In this document: positions 1 to 7,900 of the stretch, in pieces | Layout: every line of letters begins with the position of its first letter | Numbering within the stretch: position 1 is the first letter of the stretch | Origin: Verrucomicrobia bacterium 12-59-8 | GTDB lineage: Bacteria; Verrucomicrobiota; Verrucomicrobiae; Verrucomicrobiales; Verrucomicrobiaceae | NCBI GenBank assembly: GCA_002279765.1 | Contig: NCCR01000042.1 | Coordinates: forward strand, 1 to 22,225 | Reading direction: 5' to 3' | DNA length: 22,225 nt | Made by a program: the position numbers and the translations under genes | The notes under the pieces: model-generated | The model's database searches: none | What the model was told of the DNA's origin: nothing | Seen by the model: only the letters and a program-made list of their open reading frames with translations

Positions 1-311
1 TGCTGGGCGAGGAAGTTCCAGCGCTGCTTACCGGCAAGCCCTGCATCGAGCCAGCGTTCCATACGCGCGGTGAAGAGCTGCTGGTATTCTTTGCGTGTGG
101 TATCATCCCAAGGTTCAGGGTGGGTTAATCGCCAGGCATTTCTCTTGAGCAGCTAGGATTTCAGAAGCTTCTGCGTCAGCGAATCCTCCAGCCTGAATGT
201 GACGAAGTAAATCGCCCCAGGCTGATCGAGCTGAGGGAGATGCCTGCGGTGGGATTTTCCCACGGCCTCCCAGTCAAAAGGTGTGAAGTCCTTGCCGCCG
301 ACAACGCGCAT
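1..311 (-). pseudogene. REP-associated tyrosine transposase (RAYT, IS200-like Y1 family), interrupted and cut by the window edge
   Basis: Read on the minus strand from the ATG at 311, the frame gives an N-terminus containing RRHLPQLDQPGAIYFVTFRL followed by EDSLTQ. This is the first beta-strand signature of RAYT/Y1 transposases (pattern HLPH...PGATYFVTFRLADSLP). A TAG at 155-153 ends the frame after LLKS. The same frame then continues open to the edge with further family-typical sequence: HPEPWDDTTRKEYQQLF and ERWLDAG. The homology therefore spans the stop, which marks a nonsense mutation rather than the true end. The catalytic HUH and Tyr residues would lie beyond the left edge and cannot be checked. 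RAYTs are single-strand nucleases that act on REP hairpins, and four REP-like elements lie directly upstream. The start is uncertain, because the frame is open upstream to 557 through REP sequence. Alternatives are a sequencing error at the TAG or suppression of the stop. Confidence 0.7.
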
Positions 312-319
312 GCGGAGCC

Positions 320-371
320 GTACGACAGACACTCCTGTCTGTCGACCAGCGTTCACGCAAACTTCAACGCT
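320..371 (+). repeat. REP-like element 1 with two consecutive hairpins
   Basis: The element starts with GTAC (320-323). Its first hairpin is a perfect 9-bp stem: CGACAGACA (323-331), loop CTCC (332-335), TGTCTGTCG (336-344). A second inverted repeat follows, AGCGTT (348-353) with AACGCT (366-371), around a CACGCAAACTTC loop. The whole two-hairpin unit recurs in inverted orientation at 710-762. A short conserved foot sequence next to a hairpin is the usual form of RAYT substrates. Confidence 0.65.
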
Positions 372-537
372 TTCCGCCATTCCCCAGGTGCCGGCATCCG
401 TCTTTCCGTCGAGCCATCGCCTGTCGTTCAAGGCGGCCAAGCACAAGCCCGCATTCCCAAAGCTGGCCTTGCCTGCCGGGTTCGGCGAAGGTTGTTTTGA
501 GGTTTGTGAGGACGAGGGAGGCTGCGGTGCCACTGGC

Positions 538-563
538 CGACGGGCAGGAGTGCCCATCGTACT
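538..563 (-). repeat. REP-like element 2
   Basis: On the minus strand the element reads GTAC, then CGATGGGCA, loop CTCC, TGCCCGTCG. This is a 9-bp stem with one G-T wobble, so the hairpin is better on this strand than on the plus strand. It keeps the GTAC foot and CTCC loop of element 1, while the middle stem bases have changed on both arms together. The 26-bp core 538-563 is repeated without mismatch at 738-763, exactly 200 bp away. The second (AGCG...CGCT) hairpin seen in elements 1 and 4 is absent. Confidence 0.65.
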
Positions 564-583
564 GCCGGAGACGCTGCCTGGAA

Positions 584-650
584 GTACGACAGATTGACTT
601 CGTCTGTCTCGCCAAGCCTCGGCTCTCCTGTCTGTCGGTCAGCGCTCGCG
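584..650 (+). repeat. REP-like element 3, expanded variant with an internal hairpin
   Basis: The GTAC foot (584-587) and left arm CGACAGA (587-593) are separated from the CTCC loop sequence (625-628) and right arm TGTCTGTCG (629-637) by about 31 extra bases. That insert lets the left arm pair differently: GACAGA (588-593) with TCTGTC (603-608) around a 9-base loop. The tail GTCAGCG after the right arm matches the tails of elements 1 and 4. It is either an expanded REP or two partial REPs joined together. Confidence 0.55.
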
Positions 651-709
651 TGGGCAGCACTGTGATCGAATGCACAGATGGTGCGGCAGGGAGATGAGGG
701 GGCAGCGTG

Positions 710-763
710 AGCGTTGCATGTTTGCGTAAGCGCTGATCGACGGGCAGGAGTGCCCATCGTACT
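710..763 (-). repeat. REP-like element 4, two hairpins, immediately 3' of rpoD
   Basis: On the minus strand the GTAC foot (762-759) leads into the same 9-bp stem and CTCC loop as element 2. It is followed by a tail (ATCAGCG...TTACGCAAAC...AACGCT, down to 710) closely matching the second hairpin of element 1. It begins 7 bp after the rpoD stop codon and is in the direction of rpoD transcription. It could therefore fold at the 3' end of the dnaG-rpoD mRNA and stabilise it or help end transcription. There is no T-run, so it is not a classical intrinsic terminator. Confidence 0.6.
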
Positions 764-769
764 TCAGAA

Positions 770-2650
770 TCACCCCGCGCCGAAGAAGCCGCCGAGCTTG
801 CGGATGCGCGTGGGGTGCCGCAGCTTGCGCAGGGCTTTGGCTTCGATCTGACGAATGCGCTCGCGGGTGACTTGGAACTGCTTGCCGACTTCTTCGAGGG
901 TGCGTCCGGCACCGTCTCCGAGGCCAAAGCGCTGCTCCAGCACTTCGCGCTCGCGCGGATTGAGCGTGTCGAGCACATCGCGCAGCTTGTCCCGCAGCAG
1001 GTGCATGGCGGTGAGTTCCATGGGATTGCTCGCCTCCTTGTCCTCGATGAAGTCGCCAAATTCGGTGTCGCCTTCGCTTTCGCCGACTTTGGCCTGCATG
1101 GAAACGGGCTGCTGGGAGAGGCGCAGCACGGCGTTCACGCGATCGACGGGCAGATGGATTTCCTCGGCGATTTCTTCTGGTGTCGGATCACGGCCAAGCT
1201 CCTGCAGCAGTTGCTTATGTACGCGCATGAGCTTGTTGATCGTTTCGATCATATGCACCGGGATGCGGATGGTGCGCGCCTGATCGGCGATGCTGCGGGT
1301 GATGGCCTGCCGAATCCACCAGGTGGCGTAGGTGCTGAACTTGTAGCCGCGCTGGTACTCGAACTTCTCCACCGCACGCATGAGGCCCATGTTGCCTTCC
1401 TGGATGAGATCGAGGAATGACAGGCCGCGATTGGTGTATTTTTTGGCGATGGAGATGACGAGCCGCAGGTTGGCCTCGATCATCTCGGTCTTCGCGCGGG
1501 TGGAGCCTGCCACATGCTTGAGTGTGTCGGTGATGAGCGTGCGGTACTCCGTCGCTGTCATCCATGACTCCTGTTCAAAGGCTTTCACGGCCTCGTGCGC
1601 GGCTTCGCTGCCGGGGTGGTCTTTGAGATTGCGCTCCAGATTGCCGAGATCCGTCAGCCGTTGCTGCAGCAGGGTGACGAAGTCCTCGTTGATTTTGGAT
1701 TTGAAGTAGAACTTCTCACACACGCGGAAGAACGAGGCGCGCAGGGTTTCAAACTCCTCCAGGCTGGCGGGACGTTTGCGTGGGCCAGCCTGAATGAGGG
1801 CGGTAAACGCCCGGCTGGTCTTGTCATGCGTCTCACGCGCCTGATCGAGGAGGGGCTTGAGCTTTTTAAAATAAGATTCGCGCTCGTCCGCCTTGCGGTC
1901 ACTGACGAGGCGGTCAAAGCGTTCGATGCCGTTGCACAGAGCTTCGGCAAACTGGAGGTAGGCCTGACCGATGAACCCGATGGTGTGCAGGCACTGGCGC
2001 AGGCTGAGATCGGCCTTTTCGATGCGCTTGGAGATGTGGATTTCCTGCTCGCGGGTGAGCAGGGGCACCTGGCCCATCTGGCGCAGGTACATGCGCACCG
2101 GATCGTCAAACACGTCCAGCTTGGCCGAGGCCGCGTCACGTTCCGCCGTGATGCGCTCGCGGGCGGCGGAATGACGTGCCGCGATGCCGTCAACATCATC
2201 GCTGATCTTGATTTCCATCGCCCGCAGGCGCGTGATGAGGGCGTCCATCAGGTCCGGGGTGACGAATCCTGAAGGCAGGGCCTCATTGATGTCGTCCCAG
2301 GTCAGATGATCATGCTCGCGTGCGGTGCGGATGAGGTCACGCAGCCGCGCCTGGACGTCGGGAGAGTGGATGTCATCGTGAGTGGTATTGGCAAAGTGCG
2401 TGATGCCGCCGACCTGGCCAGTTTTAGGCGGCCGCCCCCGGCGCCGCTTGAGCGGCTCGCCATCAGCACCCACTTGGGCGAGGGGCTGTTCTTTGGGCGG
2501 ATGAATGCGCGGTCTGCCGCGACCACGTTTCACCGCAGCATCTGCGTTTTCGACAGCAGCATCTGCGTTTTCGACAGCAGCAGGCACGCCCGCCTGTGCG
2601 GCTGCGTTGCGAGAATGGGGTCCATTGGGTGGGTTTTTGGAGACGGCCAT
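770..2650 (-). CDS. rpoD: RNA polymerase primary sigma factor (sigma-70 / RpoD / SigA)
   Basis: This 626-residue protein directs core RNA polymerase to housekeeping promoters. Visible domains in order: an N-terminal extension (1-95) with two AT-hook-like motifs, GRGRPR (43-48) and RRRGRPP (69-75); a region 1.1-like segment (about 97-150); region 1.2 ([20 protein letters not shown], 182-201); a non-conserved region (about 211-385); region 2 ([16 protein letters not shown] at 394-409, [15 protein letters not shown] at 436-450 with the promoter-melting aromatics); region 3 with the GDFIED finger (532-537); and region 4 with the -35-binding helix-turn-helix ([10 protein letters not shown]...[20 protein letters not shown], 583-613). 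The length is close to that of the E. coli protein. The ATG at 2650 is preceded by GAGG at 5 nt spacing. It follows dnaG by 34 nt and is probably co-transcribed with it. Confidence 0.97.
   Translation of the reverse strand: MAVSKNPPNGPHSRNAAAQAGVPAAVENADAAVENADAAVKRGRGRPRIHPPKEQPLAQVGADGEPLKRRRGRPPKTGQVGGITHFANTTHDDIHSPDVQARLRDLIRTAREHDHLTWDDINEALPSGFVTPDLMDALITRLRAMEIKISDDVDGIAARHSAARERITAERDAASAKLDVFDDPVRMYLRQMGQVPLLTREQEIHISKRIEKADLSLRQCLHTIGFIGQAYLQFAEALCNGIERFDRLVSDRKADERESYFKKLKPLLDQARETHDKTSRAFTALIQAGPRKRPASLEEFETLRASFFRVCEKFYFKSKINEDFVTLLQQRLTDLGNLERNLKDHPGSEAAHEAVKAFEQESWMTATEYRTLITDTLKHVAGSTRAKTEMIEANLRLVISIAKKYTNRGLSFLDLIQEGNMGLMRAVEKFEYQRGYKFSTYATWWIRQAITRSIADQARTIRIPVHMIETINKLMRVHKQLLQELGRDPTPEEIAEEIHLPVDRVNAVLRLSQQPVSMQAKVGESEGDTEFGDFIEDKEASNPMELTAMHLLRDKLRDVLDTLNPREREVLEQRFGLGDGAGRTLEEVGKQFQVTRERIRQIEAKALRKLRHPTRIRKLGGFFGAG
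2535..2576 (-). repeat. 21-bp tandem repeat in the rpoD N-terminal coding region
   Basis: Two perfect head-to-tail 21-bp copies (2535-2555 and 2556-2576) plus a partial third encode repeated AAVENAD heptapeptides at about residues 24-39 of the sigma factor, just before the first AT-hook-like motif. The repeat is in frame (7 codons), so changes in copy number would lengthen the disordered tail without breaking the gene. Confidence 0.85.
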
Positions 2651-2654
2651 ACTT

Positions 2655-2659
2655 ACCTC
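2655..2659 (-). promoter_or_regulatory. Ribosome binding site of rpoD
   Basis: GAGGT on the minus strand lies 4 nt before the ATG at 2650. It lies in the 34-nt dnaG-rpoD gap and supports the ATG at 2650 as the start. Neither dnaG nor the giant plus-strand gene shows a comparable site. Confidence 0.7.
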
Positions 2660-2684
2660 GGTGGGGGTCCGAAACCTGGGTCAG

Positions 2685-4526
2685 TCAGGGGGAGAAACTA
2701 TTCGGGGTGGGTTTCGTACGGTCAAGGCATTCTTTGCGCTTAGCAATGAGTTCTATTTGCTGCTGCTGCAGGCGCTCGACCTCCTCCTTAGGAAGGTCGC
2801 GCTGGCGTAATTTGGACTCAATGCTCTGGATGAGATTCTGCATCCGGACGAGTTCCAGGGTGTACAGGGCGCTTTTTGCATCTTCGAGCCCGCCGGGCAG
2901 GCGCGGGCGCGCCTGGAGCTGGGCAAAGGCTGCCTCCTCCTGACGCTGCAGCCCGGCCATGAAGGCTAGCTGGGAGGATTCCTCCAGGGGGTCATGGCGG
3001 CTATGCACCAGCAGTGCCAGCATCTCCGTGCCTGGCACCTCGCGCAGCAGGTCTTCGCAGTCAGTCTCTCGCAGCCAGTACATGACCTCGGCATCGGCCA
3101 ACGCCATCTGGCAGAGTGACAGGGAGGTCCTGTGCTGGGAGGCGAGCAGTTTCTTTGCCTCATCCACCACATTAACGGTGGAGGTACTGGCACCTTGACC
3201 GCCCTTGGCTTCTTTGGCGGCACGTTTGACCATCGCATTGAGCTGATCCTCAGAAATTTCGAGGAGCTTGGCGACTTTGTTGACGGCGGTGATGCGCTGA
3301 GCCACGCCGCTGAAGATGCTGATGGCAGAGGCCACCTGCTCGGCCATGCGCACGCGCTCGACCATGCTGTCGGACTTGGCGCTGGCGCGCAGGCGGCGGA
3401 TTTGGTATTCGAGGAAGTCCGTGGCATTTCCCAGCACGGTCTGCAGTGCCTCAGTGCCTTCTTTGCGCAGCAGCGAGTCGGGGTCTTCTCCCTGCGGGAG
3501 TGAGGCCACCTTCACCGTCAGCCCGATGGGGGAGAGGATTTGGAAGGCGCGCTCAGCCGCTTTGTAGCCTGCAATGTCGGAGTCGTAGCAGAGCACGACT
3601 TCATTGCAGACACGCTTGAGCAGTTTGGCATGGAGTTCGGTGAAGGCGGTGCCTTGGCCTGCCACGACATTTTGAAAACCAGCCTCATAGACCATGATCA
3701 TGTCGATCTGGCCTTCGCAGACGATGGCTTCGCCTGCTTTCGAGATGGCACGCTTGGAGCGGTCGAAGCCGAACAGCACCTTGCTCTTACTAAAGAGCGA
3801 GGTTTCGGGGGAATTGAGGTATTTGGCCGTTTTGGCCTCTGGGTCGAGAATTCGTCCGCTGAAGGCGATCACATCGCCGTGATCGTTGCGGATGGGGAAC
3901 ATGAGCCGGTCGCGGAAACGTGGGTAGGTGCCACGGCGGCCGGATTCTTCATCGCTCTGTACAAAGAGGCCGGCCTCGACGAGCACGCTCTCGGGGATTT
4001 TGGCCTGTGCGGCCCATTCGCGGAAAAAAGCGCCGTGGGGCGGGGCGTAGCCCATCTGCCAGTTCTTCGCCACCTCGGCGGTGATGCCGCGTGATTTGAG
4101 GTAGTCGCGCGCTGGGGCGGCGATTTTGTGCTTCATCAGCAACTGGTGGAACCATTCGGAAATCTCGCGGTGGGCGCGCAGGAGCAGGCTGCGGTGTTTG
4201 GCTTCGGCCTCCGCGTTGGCATCCCAGACTTCCTCCTCGATACGGATTCCCGCCGCATCGGCTAGGCGTTTGACCGCTTCGACGAATGACAGGCCGTCAT
4301 GCTCCATGACAAATCGGACTGCGGTGCCACCCGCACCGCAGCCGAAGCAGTGGTAGGTATTGCGCGAGGGGCTGACGTTGAAGGAGGGGCTCTTTTCGTT
4401 GTGAAACGGGCACAGGCCGAGGAAGTTTGTGCCCGCCTTGCGCAGCTTCACGGAGCGCCCCACCAGGGCCACGATGTCCGTGGCGGCAATGACTTGCTGG
4501 ATGGTTTCTTCCGGGATGCGCGACAT
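2685..4526 (-). CDS. dnaG: DNA primase DnaG
   Basis: This 613-residue primase synthesises RNA primers for the replicative helicase/polymerase. Visible elements, numbered from the ATG at 4526: the CHC2 zinc finger (C39-P-F-H42 ... C60-F-G-C63); the RNA-polymerase basic motif (YPRFRDRLMFPIRNDHG, 201-217); the TOPRIM metal-binding glutamate (CEGQIDMI, E271) and the DxD pair (YDSDIAG, D315 and D317); the DPDSLLRKEG element (348-357); and a variable C-terminal helicase-interaction region ending in a Gln/Glu/Lys-rich probable coiled coil. The frame is open upstream to 4604 (GTG), but the family N-terminus SRIPEETIQQVI starts at 4526, so that ATG is chosen. No Shine-Dalgarno sequence precedes it. 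It is the first gene of a dnaG-rpoD pair. No rpsU precedes it here, although in many bacteria rpsU is first in this operon. Confidence 0.96.
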   Translation of the reverse strand: MSRIPEETIQQVIAATDIVALVGRSVKLRKAGTNFLGLCPFHNEKSPSFNVSPSRNTYHCFGCGAGGTAVRFVMEHDGLSFVEAVKRLADAAGIRIEEEVWDANAEAEAKHRSLLLRAHREISEWFHQLLMKHKIAAPARDYLKSRGITAEVAKNWQMGYAPPHGAFFREWAAQAKIPESVLVEAGLFVQSDEESGRRGTYPRFRDRLMFPIRNDHGDVIAFSGRILDPEAKTAKYLNSPETSLFSKSKVLFGFDRSKRAISKAGEAIVCEGQIDMIMVYEAGFQNVVAGQGTAFTELHAKLLKRVCNEVVLCYDSDIAGYKAAERAFQILSPIGLTVKVASLPQGEDPDSLLRKEGTEALQTVLGNATDFLEYQIRRLRASAKSDSMVERVRMAEQVASAISIFSGVAQRITAVNKVAKLLEISEDQLNAMVKRAAKEAKGGQGASTSTVNVVDEAKKLLASQHRTSLSLCQMALADAEVMYWLRETDCEDLLREVPGTEMLALLVHSRHDPLEESSQLAFMAGLQRQEEAAFAQLQARPRLPGGLEDAKSALYTLELVRMQNLIQSIESKLRQRDLPKEEVERLQQQQIELIAKRKECLDRTKPTPNSFSP

Positions 4527-4656
4527 GGCAGGGAAAGTGTTGAGCCGGGCCGCGCCCGCAACTGGCGAAACCACCGAGGGCATGGATTCAAAGGAGCCAA
4601 CCACGGGCTTTTGAACGGCGCAGCAGTGAAATTGGCTAAATCTTTAGTGCGAGCAA

Positions 4657-4684
4657 AGATAAAACTCAGTGCTGAGTTGAACAA
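4657..4684 (-). promoter_or_regulatory. Candidate sigma-70 promoter of dnaG-rpoD
   Basis: On the minus strand TTGTTC (4684-4679) and TTATCT (4662-4657) are separated by 16 nt, a plausible -35/-10 pair about 130 bases upstream of the dnaG ATG. The hexamers match the consensus only in part. The call rests on sequence resemblance, the AT-rich setting and position. Confidence 0.35.
4663..4678. promoter_or_regulatory. 16-bp palindrome, possible operator
   Basis: AACTCAG-TG-CTGAGTT is a perfect 7+7 inverted repeat with a 2-bp centre. It occupies exactly the 16-bp spacer of the candidate dnaG promoter, a position where a bound dimeric regulator would block RNA polymerase. No cognate regulator is visible in the window. 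Chance occurrence or an mRNA hairpin are alternatives. Confidence 0.35.
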
Positions 4685-4837
4685 GGTTTATCCAACAACA
4701 AGCCATTAACCAATGGTTCTGAATGCAGGTGTTAGGCCAATATAAGCAATAAGTTCAGCTATTAAATCGCAGTTCCCCACCCTGCGATAAGCGCTTTTCA
4801 ACCGTTTCCCTCAGCCCTCAGCATCCTCAACCACCAG

Positions 4838-4945
4838 ATGAAGAAATCCAGCGTTCTCTTGGACACCTTGCGTCGTCACTTCAAACGTCCGGTTGCCACC
4901 GCCTTGGCACTGTTTTTTCCGCTGTGGACCGCTCAGGTTCGTGGG
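4838..4945 (+). other. Signal peptide of the giant protein
   Basis: Residues 1-36 have a long basic n-region (MKKSSVLLDTLRRHFKRP), a hydrophobic core (VATALALFFPLW) and a V-R-G/A cleavage context (Val at -3, Gly at -1). An extended n-region is common in very large autotransporter-type proteins. The RRHFK stretch only superficially resembles a Tat motif, so Sec export is more likely. Confidence 0.75.
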
Positions 4946-7900
4946 GCCACTTTGTTCTATCAAGGCGATAACGGCCCGTGGGATACGGCTATCAATCAGT
5001 GGTCCACGAACAGCAGTCTCTCTGATGCCGTGTCTTGGATCAATGGTGACATCGCCGTCTTTGGTGGGGTATCTGGAACGGTCACCTTGAATGAAGCGAT
5101 TACGGCGAGCGGCCTCAACTTTGGCAGCAGTGGCTATGTCATCGCTGGCGATTCACTGAATCCACTGACGCTGGCGTCCATTGCCGGATTGAGCGTCTCT
5201 CCCATGATCAATGTGGCCTCCTTCCAACGAGCCGAAATCGATGCAGTCATTGCCGGAACTTCAGGGCTGACGAAGACCGGCAACGGCACGCTCGTCCTCG
5301 GCAGTGGTGGCAACACCTTCAGCGGTGATGTGGTCATCAATGGTGGCAATCTTATCATCACCGACCAGGCACAACTCGGGACAGGCACCACCGTCGTTTC
5401 GATCAATGGTTTGGCCAATACGGGCAATCCGGGGTTTAGCGGGGGCAGCCTCATTTTGCAGGGCGGACTTGCAGGCATGACGTTCACTCGTGACATCAGC
5501 CTGTCGGGTCGCGGCCCAGGCGCTGCCAACAACGGGGGGGCTCTGATCAGTGTGGGGAACAACACGATCACCGGAAATTTGGTCGTTGGCGGCACTGCTT
5601 CCCAGGGTAACGTTCTGGCAACCCACGGTATCACCACCATCACGGGCGATATCCAGTTGGGTAACGGCAGCACCCAGACGTTCCTTGGTAACGGCAACTT
5701 CATCATCTCCGGCCAGGTGACCGGTTTTGAAGTAGTCAATGACCGGTTTAACAAATCAGGCACTGTCTATGGCACCACGTTGTGGCTGCAAAATGCGAAC
5801 AACAACTTTGGGGAGTCGCTCCGCATCGACTCCGGTACGGTGCGCGTGTCCACGAACACCGCTCTGGGGAACAACATCAGCACCCAGGCAGTCGATCTCA
5901 ACAACGGCATCCTGGAAGTCCGCACTGACACACCAGGTGTTGGCAATGCCGACTTCTCCCAGAGAAAAGTGTTCAACCGTGACAGTACCAACACGGGCAT
6001 CTTCGTCAGCCGCGCGCTTGATGGCAGCGCGATCAATCAGACAGTGACGTTTGGAGAAACGCGGGCCACGGGTTCGAACACCAATTTTCGTATCACTGGC
6101 CGGGACGGGTTTAATGTGACCCTGGTCGGGTTGAACAATTCCCCAACGGGGATCATGGGACAGGGGGGCGCAAACAACGCTCTCATCGAAAATAATTCCA
6201 ATGGTCTGCTCACCCTCGCGACTTCCAGCCTCTGGAATCAGACCGATACATCGGCGCGCACGCTGACCATTCAAGGCAATGGTGACACATTGCTTACCGG
6301 CAACCTGACCGCCACGGGTGCCTCTCATGTAGTGACCAAGGCAGGAAGTGGCACGCTCACCATTCAGGGGACTTCCAGCAATTTCCTCGGCAGCTTCAAC
6401 ATCAATGCCGGTACCGTTGTGATCAATACCTTCGGAGCCATCAACAACAGTGGCACCGGTGCCTTGCAGCTCAGCGGCGGTGCCTTGAATTATCTGGGTG
6501 CGGCAGGCACGGGTGCCGGTGAAACCGCCTTAAGAGCAATGAACTTGTCCAGCACGACGGGCTCAGGCATCATCCTTGCCAACCAAACCGGCAGCAGTCC
6601 TACCGCGCTGATCATTTCAAGCAGCATTGCCGCCACGGGTGCGGGCATCAAGAATCTGTACTTGGGTGGTGCCAGTACGCTGCAGAACGAGCTTCAGGGT
6701 GTGATTCAGGACAACAGCAGCACCAACAAGACCTCGCTGGTCAAGATCGGCTCCGGCACCTGGCTTTATGATCCGTCGGCCTCCACTTATTTGGACACGG
6801 CAGCGACCGGTGTCACAACCACCGGCGGTGGCGCGGCTCTCTCCAGCACTTTAATTGTTTCCAGCGCCGCTAGTCTCAAAGTCGGGCAGACAGTCTCGGG
6901 AACCAACGTCCCAGCGGGTTCGTTCATCACGACGCCGGTAGCCAATGCCACTGCCCTGACGTTCGGCACCATTGGCAATTTCACCGGCAGTGTGACCGTT
7001 GCGAACGGAACGCTGCAAATCAAGGCGACGGCAGCCAGTGGCAATGGCTCGAATGTGATCAACGACACTTCCGCGCTCATTTTCAATGTCGATCCCTTGA
7101 ACACGAACCAAGTCGCGGGCGGAACGTTTGAATACCTGGGCTTCAGTGGTGGTGCGATGACGGAATTACTCGGTGCTTTGACCCTGACGGCTGGTGCAAA
7201 CACCCTCAAGATCACTGCCGGTGGCGGTGCCACAGGTTTGACCTTTTCCTCACTTGCCACACCCGCCATTGGCACCGGACTGAATGTGATTGGCAACGGC
7301 ACCGTGACACTTACAGGGGTTGCGACGAGCACCGCCACGACTCTGGCCGGGAATGGCCATATTTATTTTGGGGGTTCGGACTTCGCCCGGTCCAATGGCG
7401 GCGTGCTGGTGGCACCCGTTTACGATACGGATGCCGGCTTTGTGACCGCAGGAGCTGCGCTCACGGCTGCAAGTCACAATTTGGTGACTGGTAACACAAG
7501 TTCGGGAGCGCTTACCGTCAGTTCGTTGAAAATTTCCGGGAGCCAGACGGTGGCCCAGACAGGCCTGCTGACGATCAACGTGGGTGCCAATACTTCCGGC
7601 GGCATCCTGCAGACGGGCGGCTCGGGCACAATCAGCGGCACAGGTGTGACCACTGCTGGGAATCAGGATCTTGTGGTCCGAGTGGATGGCAGCACAGACT
7701 CGCTGCTTATTTCGGCTCCCATCACCTCCACAACAACGGGGGGCCTCACGAAAAACGGAGCTGGCACCCTGGTGCTGAGCGGGGCCAACGCTGAGTCGGG
7801 TACGGTCACGGTGAATGAGGGTACGTTGCAGCTCTCGGGTTCGGGATTGCTTGGTGCCACCAATATCAACCTGACGATTCGCCAAGGAGCGACGTTTGAT

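Larger units (their letters stand above)
312..769. other. Non-coding REP-like repeat cluster between RAYT remnant and rpoD
   Basis: I see no credible protein gene in these 458 bases. Several overlapping frames are open on both strands, but their translations are Arg/Ser/Pro/Ala-rich and follow the hairpin repeats (for example MGTPARR peptides that are simply translated REP sequence). The content is four related palindromic elements in both orientations plus unassigned GC-rich spacer. The arrangement, a RAYT gene flanked by inverted and direct REP copies, matches what is known as a REPtron or BIME-like locus. Confidence 0.6.
4527..4837. promoter_or_regulatory. Divergent intergenic region between dnaG and the giant surface-protein gene
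   Basis: The 311 bases between the two divergent starts contain an AT-rich core (about 4622-4770). Besides the candidate dnaG promoter described separately, I see a second inverted repeat, CCATT (4703-4707) / AATGG (4712-4716), and TATAAG (4741-4746) and TATTAA (4760-4765) as possible plus-strand -10 elements. Neither -10 candidate has a convincing -35 at 16-18 nt, so the promoter of the giant gene cannot be assigned. No transcription-factor family can be named from these sites. Confidence 0.5.

Noticed and set aside
320..763. CRISPR array
   Set aside because: The repeats occur in both orientations, have irregular spacing and variable stems, and lie beside a RAYT remnant. No cas gene is visible.
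364..1059. Minus-strand frame overlapping the end of rpoD and the REP cluster
   Set aside because: It is out of frame with RpoD. The translation is Arg/Ser/Ala-rich and its tail is translated REP sequence.
815..2272. Plus-strand frames opposite rpoD (815-1420, 1595-2272)
   Set aside because: They are antisense to well-conserved sigma-70 regions 2-4 and show no recognisable protein features.
3540..4094. Plus-strand 184-codon frame opposite dnaG
   Set aside because: It is antisense to the TOPRIM and RNA-polymerase-basic domains of DnaG, with no independent coding evidence.
4527..4604. 26-residue N-terminal extension of DnaG from a GTG at 4604
   Set aside because: The DnaG family N-terminus begins at SRIPEETIQQ. 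The extension is not family-like and has no ribosome binding site, so the ATG at 4526 is preferred.
4838..4945. Possible twin-arginine signal (RRHFK) in the giant protein
   Set aside because: The surrounding residues do not fit the full Tat consensus and the hydrophobic core is typical of Sec. A huge beta-solenoid passenger is expected to be exported unfolded.
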